Shown: in pieces, positions 12,247-21,639 of the stretch
How the letters are laid out: the number at the start of each line of letters is the position of its first letter
Numbering within the stretch: position 1 is the stretch's first letter
NCBI GenBank assembly: GCA_916048095.2
Contig: OU696585.1
Coordinates: forward strand, 3,404,145 to 3,468,144
Direction of reading: 5' to 3'
DNA from: Sacculina carcini
Taxonomy: Eukaryota > Arthropoda > Thecostraca > Sacculinidae
Length of the DNA: 64,000 nucleotides
Notes under the pieces: model-generated
The model's database searches: none
Told to the model about the DNA's origin: nothing
Seen by the model: only the letters and a program-made list of their open reading frames with translations
Translations under genes and position numbers: made by a program

Positions 12247-12506
12247 AAATGAACAAGTCCAGGGGCTTTCAAACATACAAAACACTCGGCTACGCACATA
12301 GACTTGATAATTTCATTGAGAGCAGGTATTCTATTGAATTATGTACACCTCTGCTCTGCTAATGATAATAGAAACAAGAAATACGCTGGCCGTGGAAAAA
12401 ATACCCCATACAAACTAACACTAACACACACACATACCTACACACACACTAACACACAAACAAAGGCAAATATACACACACACACTAACACATAACCACT
12501 CAAATA

Positions 12507-12544
<38 letters not shown>

Positions 12545-12560
12545 CACACACATACATATA
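11920..12560. repeat. Microsatellite cluster (CA)n, (TA)n, (CA)n
   Basis: CA-rich DNA lies near 11920-12000, a long pure (TA)n at about 12150-12242, and CA-rich DNA at about 12424-12560. The counterparts in unit 2 differ in length (for example 32976-33048 and 33198-33249), as expected for microsatellites. Reading frames through them are artefacts. Confidence 0.9.
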
Positions 12561-12662
12561 CACAGACAGTACTGTGTGAAAAAAGTTTCGCCGGTTCTAC
12601 GATTCGAACTCGCCAACTCACTTTACACGCAGACACACACGGCCAGGCAATTATAACACAGT

Positions 12663-12832
12663 CTACATGACATTGACAAAATACTCGTGCTGAGCTGTTG
12701 AAGACGCCCCCGCCCCTGCCGCCGCTGAAGTGACAGACGGACCGTCGGAGCCCGCAATAGCTGCGTGATTCACCGGCTGTCCGAATAGATGGCGCTGCGA
12801 GCCAGCCGTCGATGAAGCGCCGCTGCTGCCAC
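12663..12832 (-). pseudogene. Duplicated terminal exon of dishevelled
   Basis: This 170 bp block repeats the dsh terminal exon at 33674-33843, including the splice acceptor (tatattatag before GTGGCAGC), the phase (2 nt then codons) and the ending EYFVNVM-stop. The Dishevelled C-terminus is typically EFFVDVM. No other dsh exon is visible nearby on the minus strand up to 15.4 kb. It is therefore probably an orphan exon carried along by the segmental duplication that also copied the chimera gene. It could still be used if transcription reached it from the dsh gene upstream, which cannot be excluded. Confidence 0.7.
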
Positions 12833-13074
12833 CTATAATATACACACACGTATGTTGTCAAATCTCTACTTGAACGGCACCTGGGGGAACAGTTGAAAAA
12901 TAGAACATCCTCTAATTCAGAGGTTCTCAACTAATTCGCTAATTACAGAAAATAGATGTTTTTGCATATAGTGTATATTTTTCAAGGAAAAGTAACCTCC
13001 GCCTATTCATCTTGAAAGTGTTGTTATTAAGTCGATTGTATTTATATATTTTTCATATTTCCTGTTAGTCTACG

Positions 13075-13250
13075 TTTTGGTGTTACTCTGATTCTGTTAT
13101 TGGTCCCTTATTGTTTAATCTATATATGTATCTTATATCTGTCCTATTTTTCGACAGCATTCCATTACTTTCAAGGTCTACGTTGATGACATACAATTCC
13201 GTCTTCCACTTCATCAACAGTCGTTTTGTAGGCGCCATTCGTTCCTTGTA
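13075..13250 (+). mobile_element. Short LINE reverse-transcriptase fragment
   Basis: A decayed fragment. One frame reads GPLLFNLYM and, after a frame change, another reads VYVDDIQ around 13170-13190. These correspond to the GxLLFxxY and (Y/F)xDD blocks of L2/CR1-like reverse transcriptase. It is too short and damaged to classify. Confidence 0.6.
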
Positions 13251-14640
13251 AATATTGATGTGTTATATTATTGTATTTAGGCGCGCACTTTCATTACATA
13301 CATACATGCTACGTTATTCGTTACACTGTACTATGAATTCGATGTAAAATGTTGTAGCACGTTATTCCAAACTATTGTCTGCGCGAAACATGTGTAGTGT
13401 ATTGAACCATGTCCTAGGGAACCACGCATAATTAAAACATATTCTTGTTTTGTGTTTAAATGTTTTGTATGTATGCATAAGTGACGTTTGTATAGTTTTT
13501 TAATTGTGTACGTCCATGTTCGCTTGTTCATATGCATCAACGTGCATGTGTATTTGCTATTCATGTATGTTGCCTATTTAGATATACTGTAATGTATTGT
13601 GTATGTGGATGTACGTGTTGCACCCCGGTCCTCTATGCATTTAGTCGCGTGCTTTGCGCAAAAGCACAACCGTTTAGACCAATATCAGCTCGAGTTTATG
13701 TGGTTGTCGGACACACTTTCGACGCGCTCCGACAACGGCATGAATCATCGGGCTATATAAGGGGGCACAGAATGCTGAGTGAACTCATTTGTTCCTGCGC
13801 ACTCGCCACTCTCTCCAGCAACACTGCAAGCACACCGCCAGCTGCTCCTCTGCAATACTCGCCTTGTGTTTAATGTTATTTCACCGTGCTGTTTTGCCAG
13901 TCTACGCTGTACTTGCTAATACACTGGAAAACCCCAGCTGCTTTTTCTGCATTGTAACTTACCCCTCGCATCTCTTCACGCCTTTTTAAAGGCGCACTCG
14001 TTTAGCGATTACCCCTCATAGGCGCCTTTATAAAGGCCAATTTTGTCAACGAATTCCGCAATTTTACGCCTTGCTAAAGGCGACTAATTAGTGAATTCTT
14101 GCGCAATCGCGGTGGCCGTGTGCAACACTCCGTGCAGCGGGTTATTCACGCCGGTTGCCATGGCTACCAACAGTTTCTCTCTGACTTGCTCTCTGAAATT
14201 TCCTCCTGGGCTGCGTCTAGAGATGCCACCTAAAAAACCGATGGTTTTGTCTTATTTAAAAATCCGGTTTCCCCCCAAAAAAAACCTCGACCAAAAACAC
14301 GTTCTTTTTTGTTTTTAAGAGTCATGCAAATAATTCAAATTATGGAAAAGATATAATTGGGATGTTAAATGAATAATTTTTTATCAACACATGAGTTATT
14401 CATGCTATTAGTGACCCTATCAAATTGAATTGTCATTAAATATGCACAATACAAGTGTTATAATGTGTCTGAAAGCCATAATATCATTGTTGCACGGTAC
14501 TGCGCGGCACTTCTATGTACAGTACAGCTTTGCATTCAATTATTGAGTTAATCAGTGTGTAAGAAAGCAGGCTAAAAACTGAAACCGTATTAAAAAACAA
14601 CAACGGGTGGCATAATTTATGATTTCTTTACACATTATGT
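13250..14640. other. Unassigned region with possible LTR or promoter
   Basis: No gene is recognised. A TATA-like box 'ctatataag' lies at 13753-13761, followed by 'gcacagaatgctgagtgaactc'. Three GGCGCCTTT/AAAGGCG-type motifs occur around 13978-14072. Since a gypsy-type integrase relic lies at 14655-14750 on the minus strand, part of this stretch could be an old LTR. I could not define its ends. Confidence 0.25.
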
Positions 14641-14654
14641 CATAAGTGTACGAA

Positions 14655-14750
14655 CACATTTGCTCCTCTGACCTCTTCCACTCTAAAGGGCCCACTGAAC
14701 AGCGGGTCAAGACTACCACGAGCTTCCTGTTTGGTGTAAACCCAATCGCC
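14655..14750 (-). mobile_element. LTR-retrotransposon integrase C-terminal relic
   Basis: The minus strand reads GDWVYTKQE, then LDPLFSGPFRVEEVRGANV. This matches the conserved 'GD.V...........LDP.F.GP..V..V....V' tail of Ty3/gypsy-type integrases. Only about 32 codons remain, and I see no other pol domain of this element close by. Confidence 0.6.
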
Positions 14751-14789
14751 TTTTCAGATATTGAAAAAATGATCTAAAAACACTTTTTT

Positions 14790-15362
14790 AAACCCACCCG
14801 TCGTGCGGAACAATTCATACAATAAAATTCATATCAAATCCATAAAATATAATGAATACAAATTGAAAAGCAAAAAATGTAACCTATAAATATCTTAACC
14901 AATAGAAAAGTATAAATGTGAATATTTTGCGAAACAAACACAAAGAAAATTGATGAAAAACGACCAATAGAAAAAGTGAAATTTGTATATTCTTGTTTTA
15001 ATTATTGACGATGTTTTTCCCTCAACACTGCTCAAATTCACACCCGTCCTTCGTGTGTAGTAATTCAGAAGTGTAACACTATCAAAACAATGAAACTTTC
15101 TGTCATCTCTATAATTCCAGATTTATGCGTCCGCTAAAACAGCATATTCATATAGTTGGCATTGCATGATATTACAACCCATATCCTTATGCAACTTAAG
15201 CTTATGCAACTTGAAATTAAACCAATTAAATTATACAGTAAAATTCAGTAGTTAACTTTGTTCCCAGTAGTATTTTACCCGCCCGTCGGGCGGAACAATT
15301 CATGTGTAAATATTGAGAACAATAAAGCCATTCTATTCAGTATGATGATGATGATGATGATG
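14790..15362 (+). repeat. AT-rich repeat region ending in (ATG)n
   Basis: The motif 'cccgtcg(t/g)gcggaacaattcat' occurs at about 14797 and 15283. The second copy contains the hairpin-like ccgcccgtcgggcgg. The block ends in (ATG)n at about 15340-15362. It may be the 3' end of a non-LTR element or SINE with a trinucleotide tail. No coding sequence is seen. Confidence 0.4.
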
Positions 15363-15427
15363 TACGCATATATTACACCCAGCTGGAGCAGGAGGTGCAA
15401 TGCGCTATAGCCACATTCAAAAATGAA

Positions 15428-16351
15428 TCACTGGTGTGTCAGCCGGTTCCACTGCAGGCGATCAGTAGCCGTTGCAGCTGCACTACTAAGCGTCAGACCG
15501 AGCCGCTGCAGGTCTTCCTCCATCTGCTGCCGGTAAGTGAAACGCAGGGCACCGCCCCGACGTCGTGGCTCGGTAGGCGGACTGGACAACACGACAGCCA
15601 GCGGCACATCAGGCCGGCGCAGCACATGTCCCAGTAGTGTCAGTCTCCTCGTGCGCAGAGTACGAGACACCTGCACCGCGCCAGTCTGAGCGTAGAGGCT
15701 GCTGCTGGTAACAATTGTTGGGTAGCGGACACCAGCGCAATACCGTAGGAGAGCACGATGTCCCGCATCGACTTCCTCACTCAGCGTCTCTGTTAATGCC
15801 CACGTTTCGCCACCATAAATCAGTGTGGACTGCACACAGGCAGCGAACAGACCAATTTTGGCCTGTATTGATGCGTTTGAAGTCCAAACACTGGAAAGGA
15901 TACCGAGATAGGAAAAGTCAGCGGTGAGTTTTAGCAGAGCACCCGATTTCGTCTTGATGGTGGCTGTGTCTTCGCTGCCTACCGCCATGTATTCACATTT
16001 GGCTTCATTTAAATGCAGCCCGACCGTTGATGCAACGTCCTCGAACCGGTCCAGCTGACTCTGCGCGTCTGCTGCATTGTCGGCAACAATGGCGATATCA
16101 TCAGCATATGCCAGAGCGCAGAATCTAACTGCAGGATATCGTGATGACAGTCGGCGGCGCACTGTGTAGGCACTACTGTCCAGCAGACTGCGTCGCATTA
16201 CGTAGACCATGACTATGATGAATAAATATGGCGCCAGAGTATCGCCCTGCAAAACGCCAGTGCTTGTGTCGAATGGCTTCGTCAGACCGCAGGGTGTCCG
16301 CACACGAGCGGTGGTGTCCGTGTAGAGGCTCATGACGGCGTCGACAAACAT
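15428..16351 (-). CDS. Non-LTR retrotransposon reverse transcriptase (5'-truncated)
   Basis: An open frame of 307 codons on the minus strand. It carries the RT blocks GVLQGDTLAPYLF and AYADDIA (catalytic YADD), a LHLNEAKCEYM thumb-side block, and a C-terminal part with LIYGGETWAL and LTLLGHVLRRPD, typical of non-LTR retrotransposon RTs. The endonuclease and N-terminal RT blocks are missing, so this is a 5'-truncated copy of a longer ORF. Its 3' side runs towards a (CAT)n tract at 15340-15362, which might be its tail. It is a different family from the L2/CR1-like copies in this window. The exact clade cannot be given without a tree. Confidence 0.8.
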   Translation of the reverse strand: MFVDAVMSLYTDTTARVRTPCGLTKPFDTSTGVLQGDTLAPYLFIIVMVYVMRRSLLDSSAYTVRRRLSSRYPAVRFCALAYADDIAIVADNAADAQSQLDRFEDVASTVGLHLNEAKCEYMAVGSEDTATIKTKSGALLKLTADFSYLGILSSVWTSNASIQAKIGLFAACVQSTLIYGGETWALTETLSEEVDAGHRALLRYCAGVRYPTIVTSSSLYAQTGAVQVSRTLRTRRLTLLGHVLRRPDVPLAVVLSSPPTEPRRRGGALRFTYRQQMEEDLQRLGLTLSSAAATATDRLQWNRLTHQ

Positions 16352-16479
16352 TTTGGAGTCACAGTAAATCAGTATAGTGTAGCATTAATTAAACTGTACC
16401 CAATAAAACCACATCATCCATGCTTGGAGCTAATATGATGCATTCTTAATTGTGATTGGGCTTCAGTGAAATTTAATCG

Positions 16480-18490
16480 GTGTATATTCCTGTGTAATCG
16501 CAAGTGCGCATAATAGCTGTCAAATTTGTAATATGTGCTTTTGACTTTACACCGCCGTAACTTCCTTCAGATACACTTTGGAAAATTACTAATTATACCG
16601 TATTGTAGAAAACAAGATTTCTAGCACGATGATATAATATATTTTTATGTGTTACAAATATTTACTGAGAAATAGTAGAAAAAGGAATAAATTTCAGTCG
16701 CCCGGTGTTCAAGTGCAATTTTGGATGTATTTGAGAATTTTGCCAATTTTACACGTTTTTTTATAATTTGTGGGTATAAATTATAGCTTATCTTGTAGAA
16801 CACAAAACTATCTACACAGTAGTATATTCCTGTTTAATCGCAAGTGCGCATAATAGCTGTCAAATTGGCAATATGTCCTTTTGACTTTACACCGTCGAAA
16901 CTTCCTTCAGATACACTTTGGAAAATTACAAATTATTCCGTATTGTAGAAAACAAGATTTCTAGCACGATGGTATAATTTATTTTTATGTGTAACAATTA
17001 TTTACTGAGAAATAGTAGAAAAATGAATATATTTTAGTCGCCCGGTGTTCAAGTGTAATTTTGGATGTAATTGAGAATTTTGCCAATTTTACACGTTTTT
17101 GTATCATTTGTGGGTATAAATTATAACTTATATTGTAGAACACAAAATTCTCTACACAGTAGTATATTCTTGTGTAATCGCAAGTGCGTAAATTGTGATT
17201 GGACTTCAGTGAAATTAAATCAGCGTATATTCCTGTGTAATCGCAAGTGCGCATAATAGCTGTCAAATTGGCAACATGACATTTTGACTTTACACCACCG
17301 TAACTCCCTTTAGATACATTTTGGAAAATTAAAAATTCCACCGTATTGTAGAAAACCAAATTTCTAGCACGATGGTATAATTCATTTTAATTTGTGACAA
17401 TTAGTTATTGAGAAATACGTAGAAAAATGAATTAATTTTAGTCACCCGGTGTTCAAGTGAATTTGGGATGTATTTGCGGATTTTGCCAATTTTACACGTT
17501 TTTTGTATCATTTGTGGGTATAAATTATAACTTATCTTGTAGAACACAAGATTATCTACACAGTAGTATATTCCTGTGTAATCGCAAATGCGCATAATAG
17601 CTGTCAAATTGGCAAAATGTCTTTTTGACTTTACACCGCCGTAACTTCCTACAGATATACTTTGGAAAATTAAAAATTATACCCTATTGTAGAAAACAAA
17701 ATTTCTAGCACGATGAGACAATTTATTTTTATATATAGCGAATAGTTACTGAGAAATACAAGAAAAATAAATAAATTTTAGTCACCCGGTGTTCAAGTGT
17801 AATTTTGGATGTATTTGAGAATTTTGCCAATTGTACACGTTTTTTGTATGATTTGTGGGTATAAATTATAACTTTTCTTGTAGAACACAAAATTATCTAC
17901 ACAATAGTATAATTTTTATAGCTGTACCATTGCTGGTTAATGAGGAATAGATAGCGGAATATTGACCAAAATATTCACGTTTTTTGTGCTAATTTTGCCT
18001 TTTTGCTTTTTTGTCATTTACACTTCACACCGCCGTAACTTTTGTTTAATACACTTTCGAAAATTAAAAATTATGCCGTGTTGTAGCAAACAAAATTCCC
18101 AGCATGATGGTATTATTTATTTAGATGTGTGATTATTAATTTTTGAGAAATAGAGAAAAAAGTATAGAAAATCGGACGCGTGGAGTTTAAATAAAATTTT
18201 GAATGTAGATTGATTGTTTTCCATTTTACATGTTTTATATTCAATTTTTGGGTATAAATTATAATTCGTTGAGTAGAAAAGAAAATTTTCTACACAGTGG
18301 TATACTTTTTGTAGTTGTACTATTGCTGGTTTAGGAGAAGTAGTTTTCAGAAAATTGACCAAAATTTTCGCATTTTTCAGGGATCATTTTGTCTTTTCAC
18401 CGCTATAACTTTTTTTGATTTCATTTTTGAAATTTAAAATTTAATCTAAAGTGTAGACAAGAAAATTTCCAACGTGATGGTATAAATTGT
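16480..18490. repeat. ~340 bp satellite array
   Basis: The block 'gtaatcgcaagtgcgcataatagctgtcaaatt' recurs at about 16493, 16833, 17233 and 17575, giving a ~340 bp unit with a 60 bp partial repeat at 17171. More diverged units continue to about 18490 and match window positions 1-660. No coding potential. Confidence 0.8.
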
Positions 18491-18572
18491 TAGCGGGTAG
18501 GCTGAGTGGTGGCCGGATAATAGCTGATAGAAAATGGACCAAGGAGGGTCGAACGGACACACAGACACACAC

Positions 18573-18725
18573 ATTACATTACATTACATTAAGACATTTA
18601 TATCGCGCTTTTCACCCGAGGGTCTCAAAAGCGCTCACACACACACACACACACTCAAGCACAAGAGTCATACACATACACAATCACGAACATACACAAT
18701 CACACATACACATACACAATCACCT

Positions 18726-18756
<31 letters not shown>

Positions 18757-21165
18757 AAACAAACAAGTACATATACGCACAAACACAAACATACACTCAC
18801 GTTTAAATACTCAGAAACACAAAAATACACACGCACACACACATACATATTGGATAAGATAGTACAGCAGACATAAAGCACATAAGACAACACAACATAC
18901 AACACATTAAGACAACACAGCAAGCATACAACGACATACACTCAGATTGACAAATCACAACATAAATGAGACACAAATACAAACCAGAAAACACACCATA
19001 ACAGACACAAAAAGACATACACTAAAACAAATAGACAGAGAACATAACACATCAGACACACAAACACAGATAACAGAGCTCAACACAACAACACACAGAG
19101 AGCATACAATAGAGAAACATACATACACAAGAACGGAAAACACACGCATGAAGCACATACACAAAGAAGACAGAATTAGGAAACAATCAGACCTTATATT
19201 CAGTACTAATATATACAATATTATTAAGACAGTAGTAAGACTTAGTGAGAAAGAAATTTTTAGTATGTTTTTTGAAAAGAGATAGAGATTTGATTGAGCG
19301 TATTGAGGGAGATAGCCTATTGTAGATACGAGGTCCTAAGATAGAGAAACAACGATTGTAGTGAGAATGCCTAGAAGGAAAGGAAGGTTCAACTAGTAGA
19401 AAAGGATCGTTAGAAGACCTAAGAGAAAGAGATGAGGTTTTATAAGAGAGGAGGTCAAACAGATACGCAGGCTTACAAAGATGAAGAGCTGAATGAATAA
19501 TTAAACAAATACGATACTCAACGAGAGCCTTAATGGGAAGTAACTTAAGTTTTTGTAGAGAAGAAGAGACATGAGAGCCCGAAGGAAGATTAAATATCAT
19601 ACGACAGGCCTTATTAATAATAGATTGAAGTTTCCTAAGCTGGCGGTGGTTGAGCGATAGGAGAAGAGAACAGCAATACTGAGTTTTACTAAAGATGAAT
19701 GAATTAGCTAACTTAAAGGCAGCAGAGGTAGTTATATATCTACGAATGGAATAGATACGCCTAAGTTGATAGTTACAGCACCTGATAATGTCAGAGATGT
19801 GTGAATCAAAAGAAAGAGAGCTATCGAGAATGATACCAAGACTACGTACAGAGCAGGATAGAGGTATACTAAGAGAAGTAGTACCATTAGAAGATGGAAA
19901 GAGAATATACTTAGTCTTATCAGGATTAAGTTTGAGATGACGAGTGAACGCCCATCTTTCTATATCAGATATAATAGAACTTACTGAAGAGTGAGAAATA
20001 GACTCAGACGAGAGAATGATTTGAATGTCGTCAGCGAATATTTGGAAGGACACATCGTGACGACGAAGAACTTTCCCTACAGAGGTAAGATACATATTGA
20101 AGAGGAGAGGACCTAAGACAGAGCCTTGAGGTACACCACAAGTTAGTGGGCAAGCCTCACTACAGGAATCAGCAGAGGTAGAAACAAACTGAAGTCTATC
20201 AGAAAGATAAGAGCGAAAGAAAGAGAGAGCTGTGTCGCTGATGCCTAAGTCTAACAAGGTATCAATAAGAAGCAGATGATTAACAGTGTCAAATGCAGCA
20301 GAGAAGTCTAGTTGTATAAGTAGAACATCATTACCAGAGAGAGTAGATTTGATAATAGAATCATAGAGAAAAATGAGAGAAGTTTCAGTAGAGTGAAAGT
20401 GACGGAAACCAGACTGCTCAGGAAGAAACAAATTGTTAGATTCAAGATATCCAGATATCTGTATGTAGGCAGCCATTTCAAGAACTTTGGACAGCCAAGG
20501 AATTCTAGAGATAGGTCTATAGTTAGAAAGCGTGTTAGCATCCAGATCAGATTTCTTAAGTATAGGGAGAATACTGGCAGTTTTACATGCCAGAAATTGC
20601 CCATGAGTGAAAGAAGCATTGATGAAGTTAGTTAAGAAAGGAAGAAGCAGCTCAATAGAGTGAGGAATCCTGGAAAGATCAATGGGGTCGAGAGATGAAG
20701 AATGAATTTTAACATGCCTTAAAATAGCTCTACAGTCAGAGATGGTTACTAAAGCAAAAGAGTTAAAAACAGATGAGGTTGAGCACGGAGAGGATAATGG
20801 TAGAACAGAAGGGAACAAGCAACGAATCTTATCAATTTTGGATTGAAAAAAATTCATAAATAAAGAAGGTAATTGGTTAGATGCCAAATCAGGAAGGATG
20901 AGACTACGGGAATTACCTAAGAGACTGTCAAAAAGCTTCCAAAGTTTCTTAGAATTGAGACAGGAAGAGATTTTAGAATTATAGTAAGATTTTTTGGCGG
21001 AATCACAGAGAAGGTGATGATGCCGACGAGCAGAACAGAAAGTTTGCCAAGAAGAGTCAGTCTTGAGACGGCGCCATTGACGCTCAAGACGACGAAGGGA
21101 GATTTTAGAGTTTTTAATATCAGAGTTAAACCAAGGACAGCGAGTATTAGATGAACGGAAGACTT
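18573..21165 (-). mobile_element. 5'-truncated L2/CR1-like LINE, inverted
   Basis: A minus-strand copy of the same family as the element at 54569-57604. The RT ORF, the following GT-rich 3'UTR and a terminal 'aaaagcgcgatataaatgtcttaatgtaatgtaatgt' tail at 18573-18616 are present. Homology stops at 21165 inside the ORF (5' truncation), directly against the (TA)n border of chimera copy 2. Compared with unit 1, it sits between the satellite flank and the gene. Confidence 0.85.
19187..20887 (-). CDS. LINE reverse transcriptase ORF (5'-truncated)
   Basis: 566 codons are open from the first permitted start. The frame continues without a stop up to the truncation near 21165, so there is no true start codon here. 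Blocks seen are NYRPIS, QSGFRHFHST, QLDFSAAFDTVNH, GVPQGSVLGPLLF, FADDIQ (catalytic Asp pair) and the C-terminal GPRIYNRLSPSIRS. This is the RT and C-terminal part of an L2/CR1-like ORF2. The endonuclease half is missing. It is very close in sequence to residues about 450-1011 of the complete ORF at 54569-57604, which implies recent activity of the family. Confidence 0.85.
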   Translation of the reverse strand: MASNQLPSLFMNFFQSKIDKIRCLFPSVLPLSSPCSTSSVFNSFALVTISDCRAILRHVKIHSSSLDPIDLSRIPHSIELLLPFLTNFINASFTHGQFLACKTASILPILKKSDLDANTLSNYRPISRIPWLSKVLEMAAYIQISGYLESNNLFLPEQSGFRHFHSTETSLIFLYDSIIKSTLSGNDVLLIQLDFSAAFDTVNHLLLIDTLLDLGISDTALSFFRSYLSDRLQFVSTSADSCSEACPLTCGVPQGSVLGPLLFNMYLTSVGKVLRRHDVSFQIFADDIQIILSSESISHSSVSSIISDIERWAFTRHLKLNPDKTKYILFPSSNGTTSLSIPLSCSVRSLGIILDSSLSFDSHISDIIRCCNYQLRRIYSIRRYITTSAAFKLANSFIFSKTQYCCSLLLSLNHRQLRKLQSIINKACRMIFNLPSGSHVSSSLQKLKLLPIKALVEYRICLIIHSALHLCKPAYLFDLLSYKTSSLSLRSSNDPFLLVEPSFPSRHSHYNRCFSILGPRIYNRLSPSIRSIKSLSLFKKHTKNFFLTKSYYCLNNIVYISTEYKV

Positions 21166-21179
21166 ATATATATAGATAT

Positions 21180-21225
<46 letters not shown>
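21165..21225. repeat. (TA)n microsatellite at left border of chimera copy 2
   Basis: TA-rich run between the truncated LINE and the conserved 5' flank. It is equivalent to the tracts before copies 1 and 3. Confidence 0.85.
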
Positions 21226-21228
<3 letters not shown>

Positions 21229-21639
21229 CCGAAAACTTTGAAACAAACCTTTCTATATATGCTTAATTTTACCCGGATTATTCTAACCTCAAGTACCTAT
21301 TAGTTATTTTTCACGAGATTTCATTGGGATTATTTTTACGAAATAAATAGTTTTTATGTATTAAACAAAAAACAGCAAAATCTGGGTTTTGCGAGTAATA
21401 AACTCACTGAAAACTGTGAAACAAACATATATATATAATTCATTTGACCGAATTGTTTTAACCTCAAGTGCCCATTAGCTGTTTTCCACGAGTTTTCACT
21501 GGGAATAATATTTACGAGATAGCGAGTATAGTAGTTTTGGTTGACGCAGTCATTCCTGAACTGAATTGCGGTAGTGAAGCATCGTTTTCACACACTGTCA
21601 ATTTTGATCTAACGTCGAAGGTGAATACCTGAAGACACC
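21226..21639 (+). promoter_or_regulatory. Conserved 5' flank (presumed promoter/5'UTR) of chimera copy 2
   Basis: Nearly identical to 814-1227, including the start context gaagacaccATG. A promoter role is inferred from position only. Confidence 0.4.

Larger units (their letters stand above)
9310..12662. other. Conserved 3' flank of chimera copy 1 (non-coding)
   Basis: Some 3.3 kb is almost identical to 30319-33673 downstream of copy 2. The first ~720 bp is also shared with copy 3 (52374-53095). It holds an 84 bp repeat, a TTAGG tract, a GC-rich block at about 10830-11050 (open in several frames, function not recognised), and microsatellites. An AATAAA lies at 11499-11504 but is 2.2 kb from the stop, so its link to the gene is doubtful. 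I see no convincing gene. Confidence 0.7.

Noticed and set aside
12102-12299. Ile/Tyr-rich frames through (TA)n tracts
   Set aside because: Microsatellite artefacts that change length between units 1 and 2.
12590-12630. Possible tRNA gene on the minus strand (gttcgaatc B-box-like)
   Set aside because: No A box or cloverleaf at the right distance. It lies within CA-rich repeat DNA.
18487-19285. Thr/His-rich plus frames around 18487-19285 and Val/Cys-rich minus frames
   Set aside because: They come from CA microsatellites and the GT-rich LINE 3' UTR, and have no homology.
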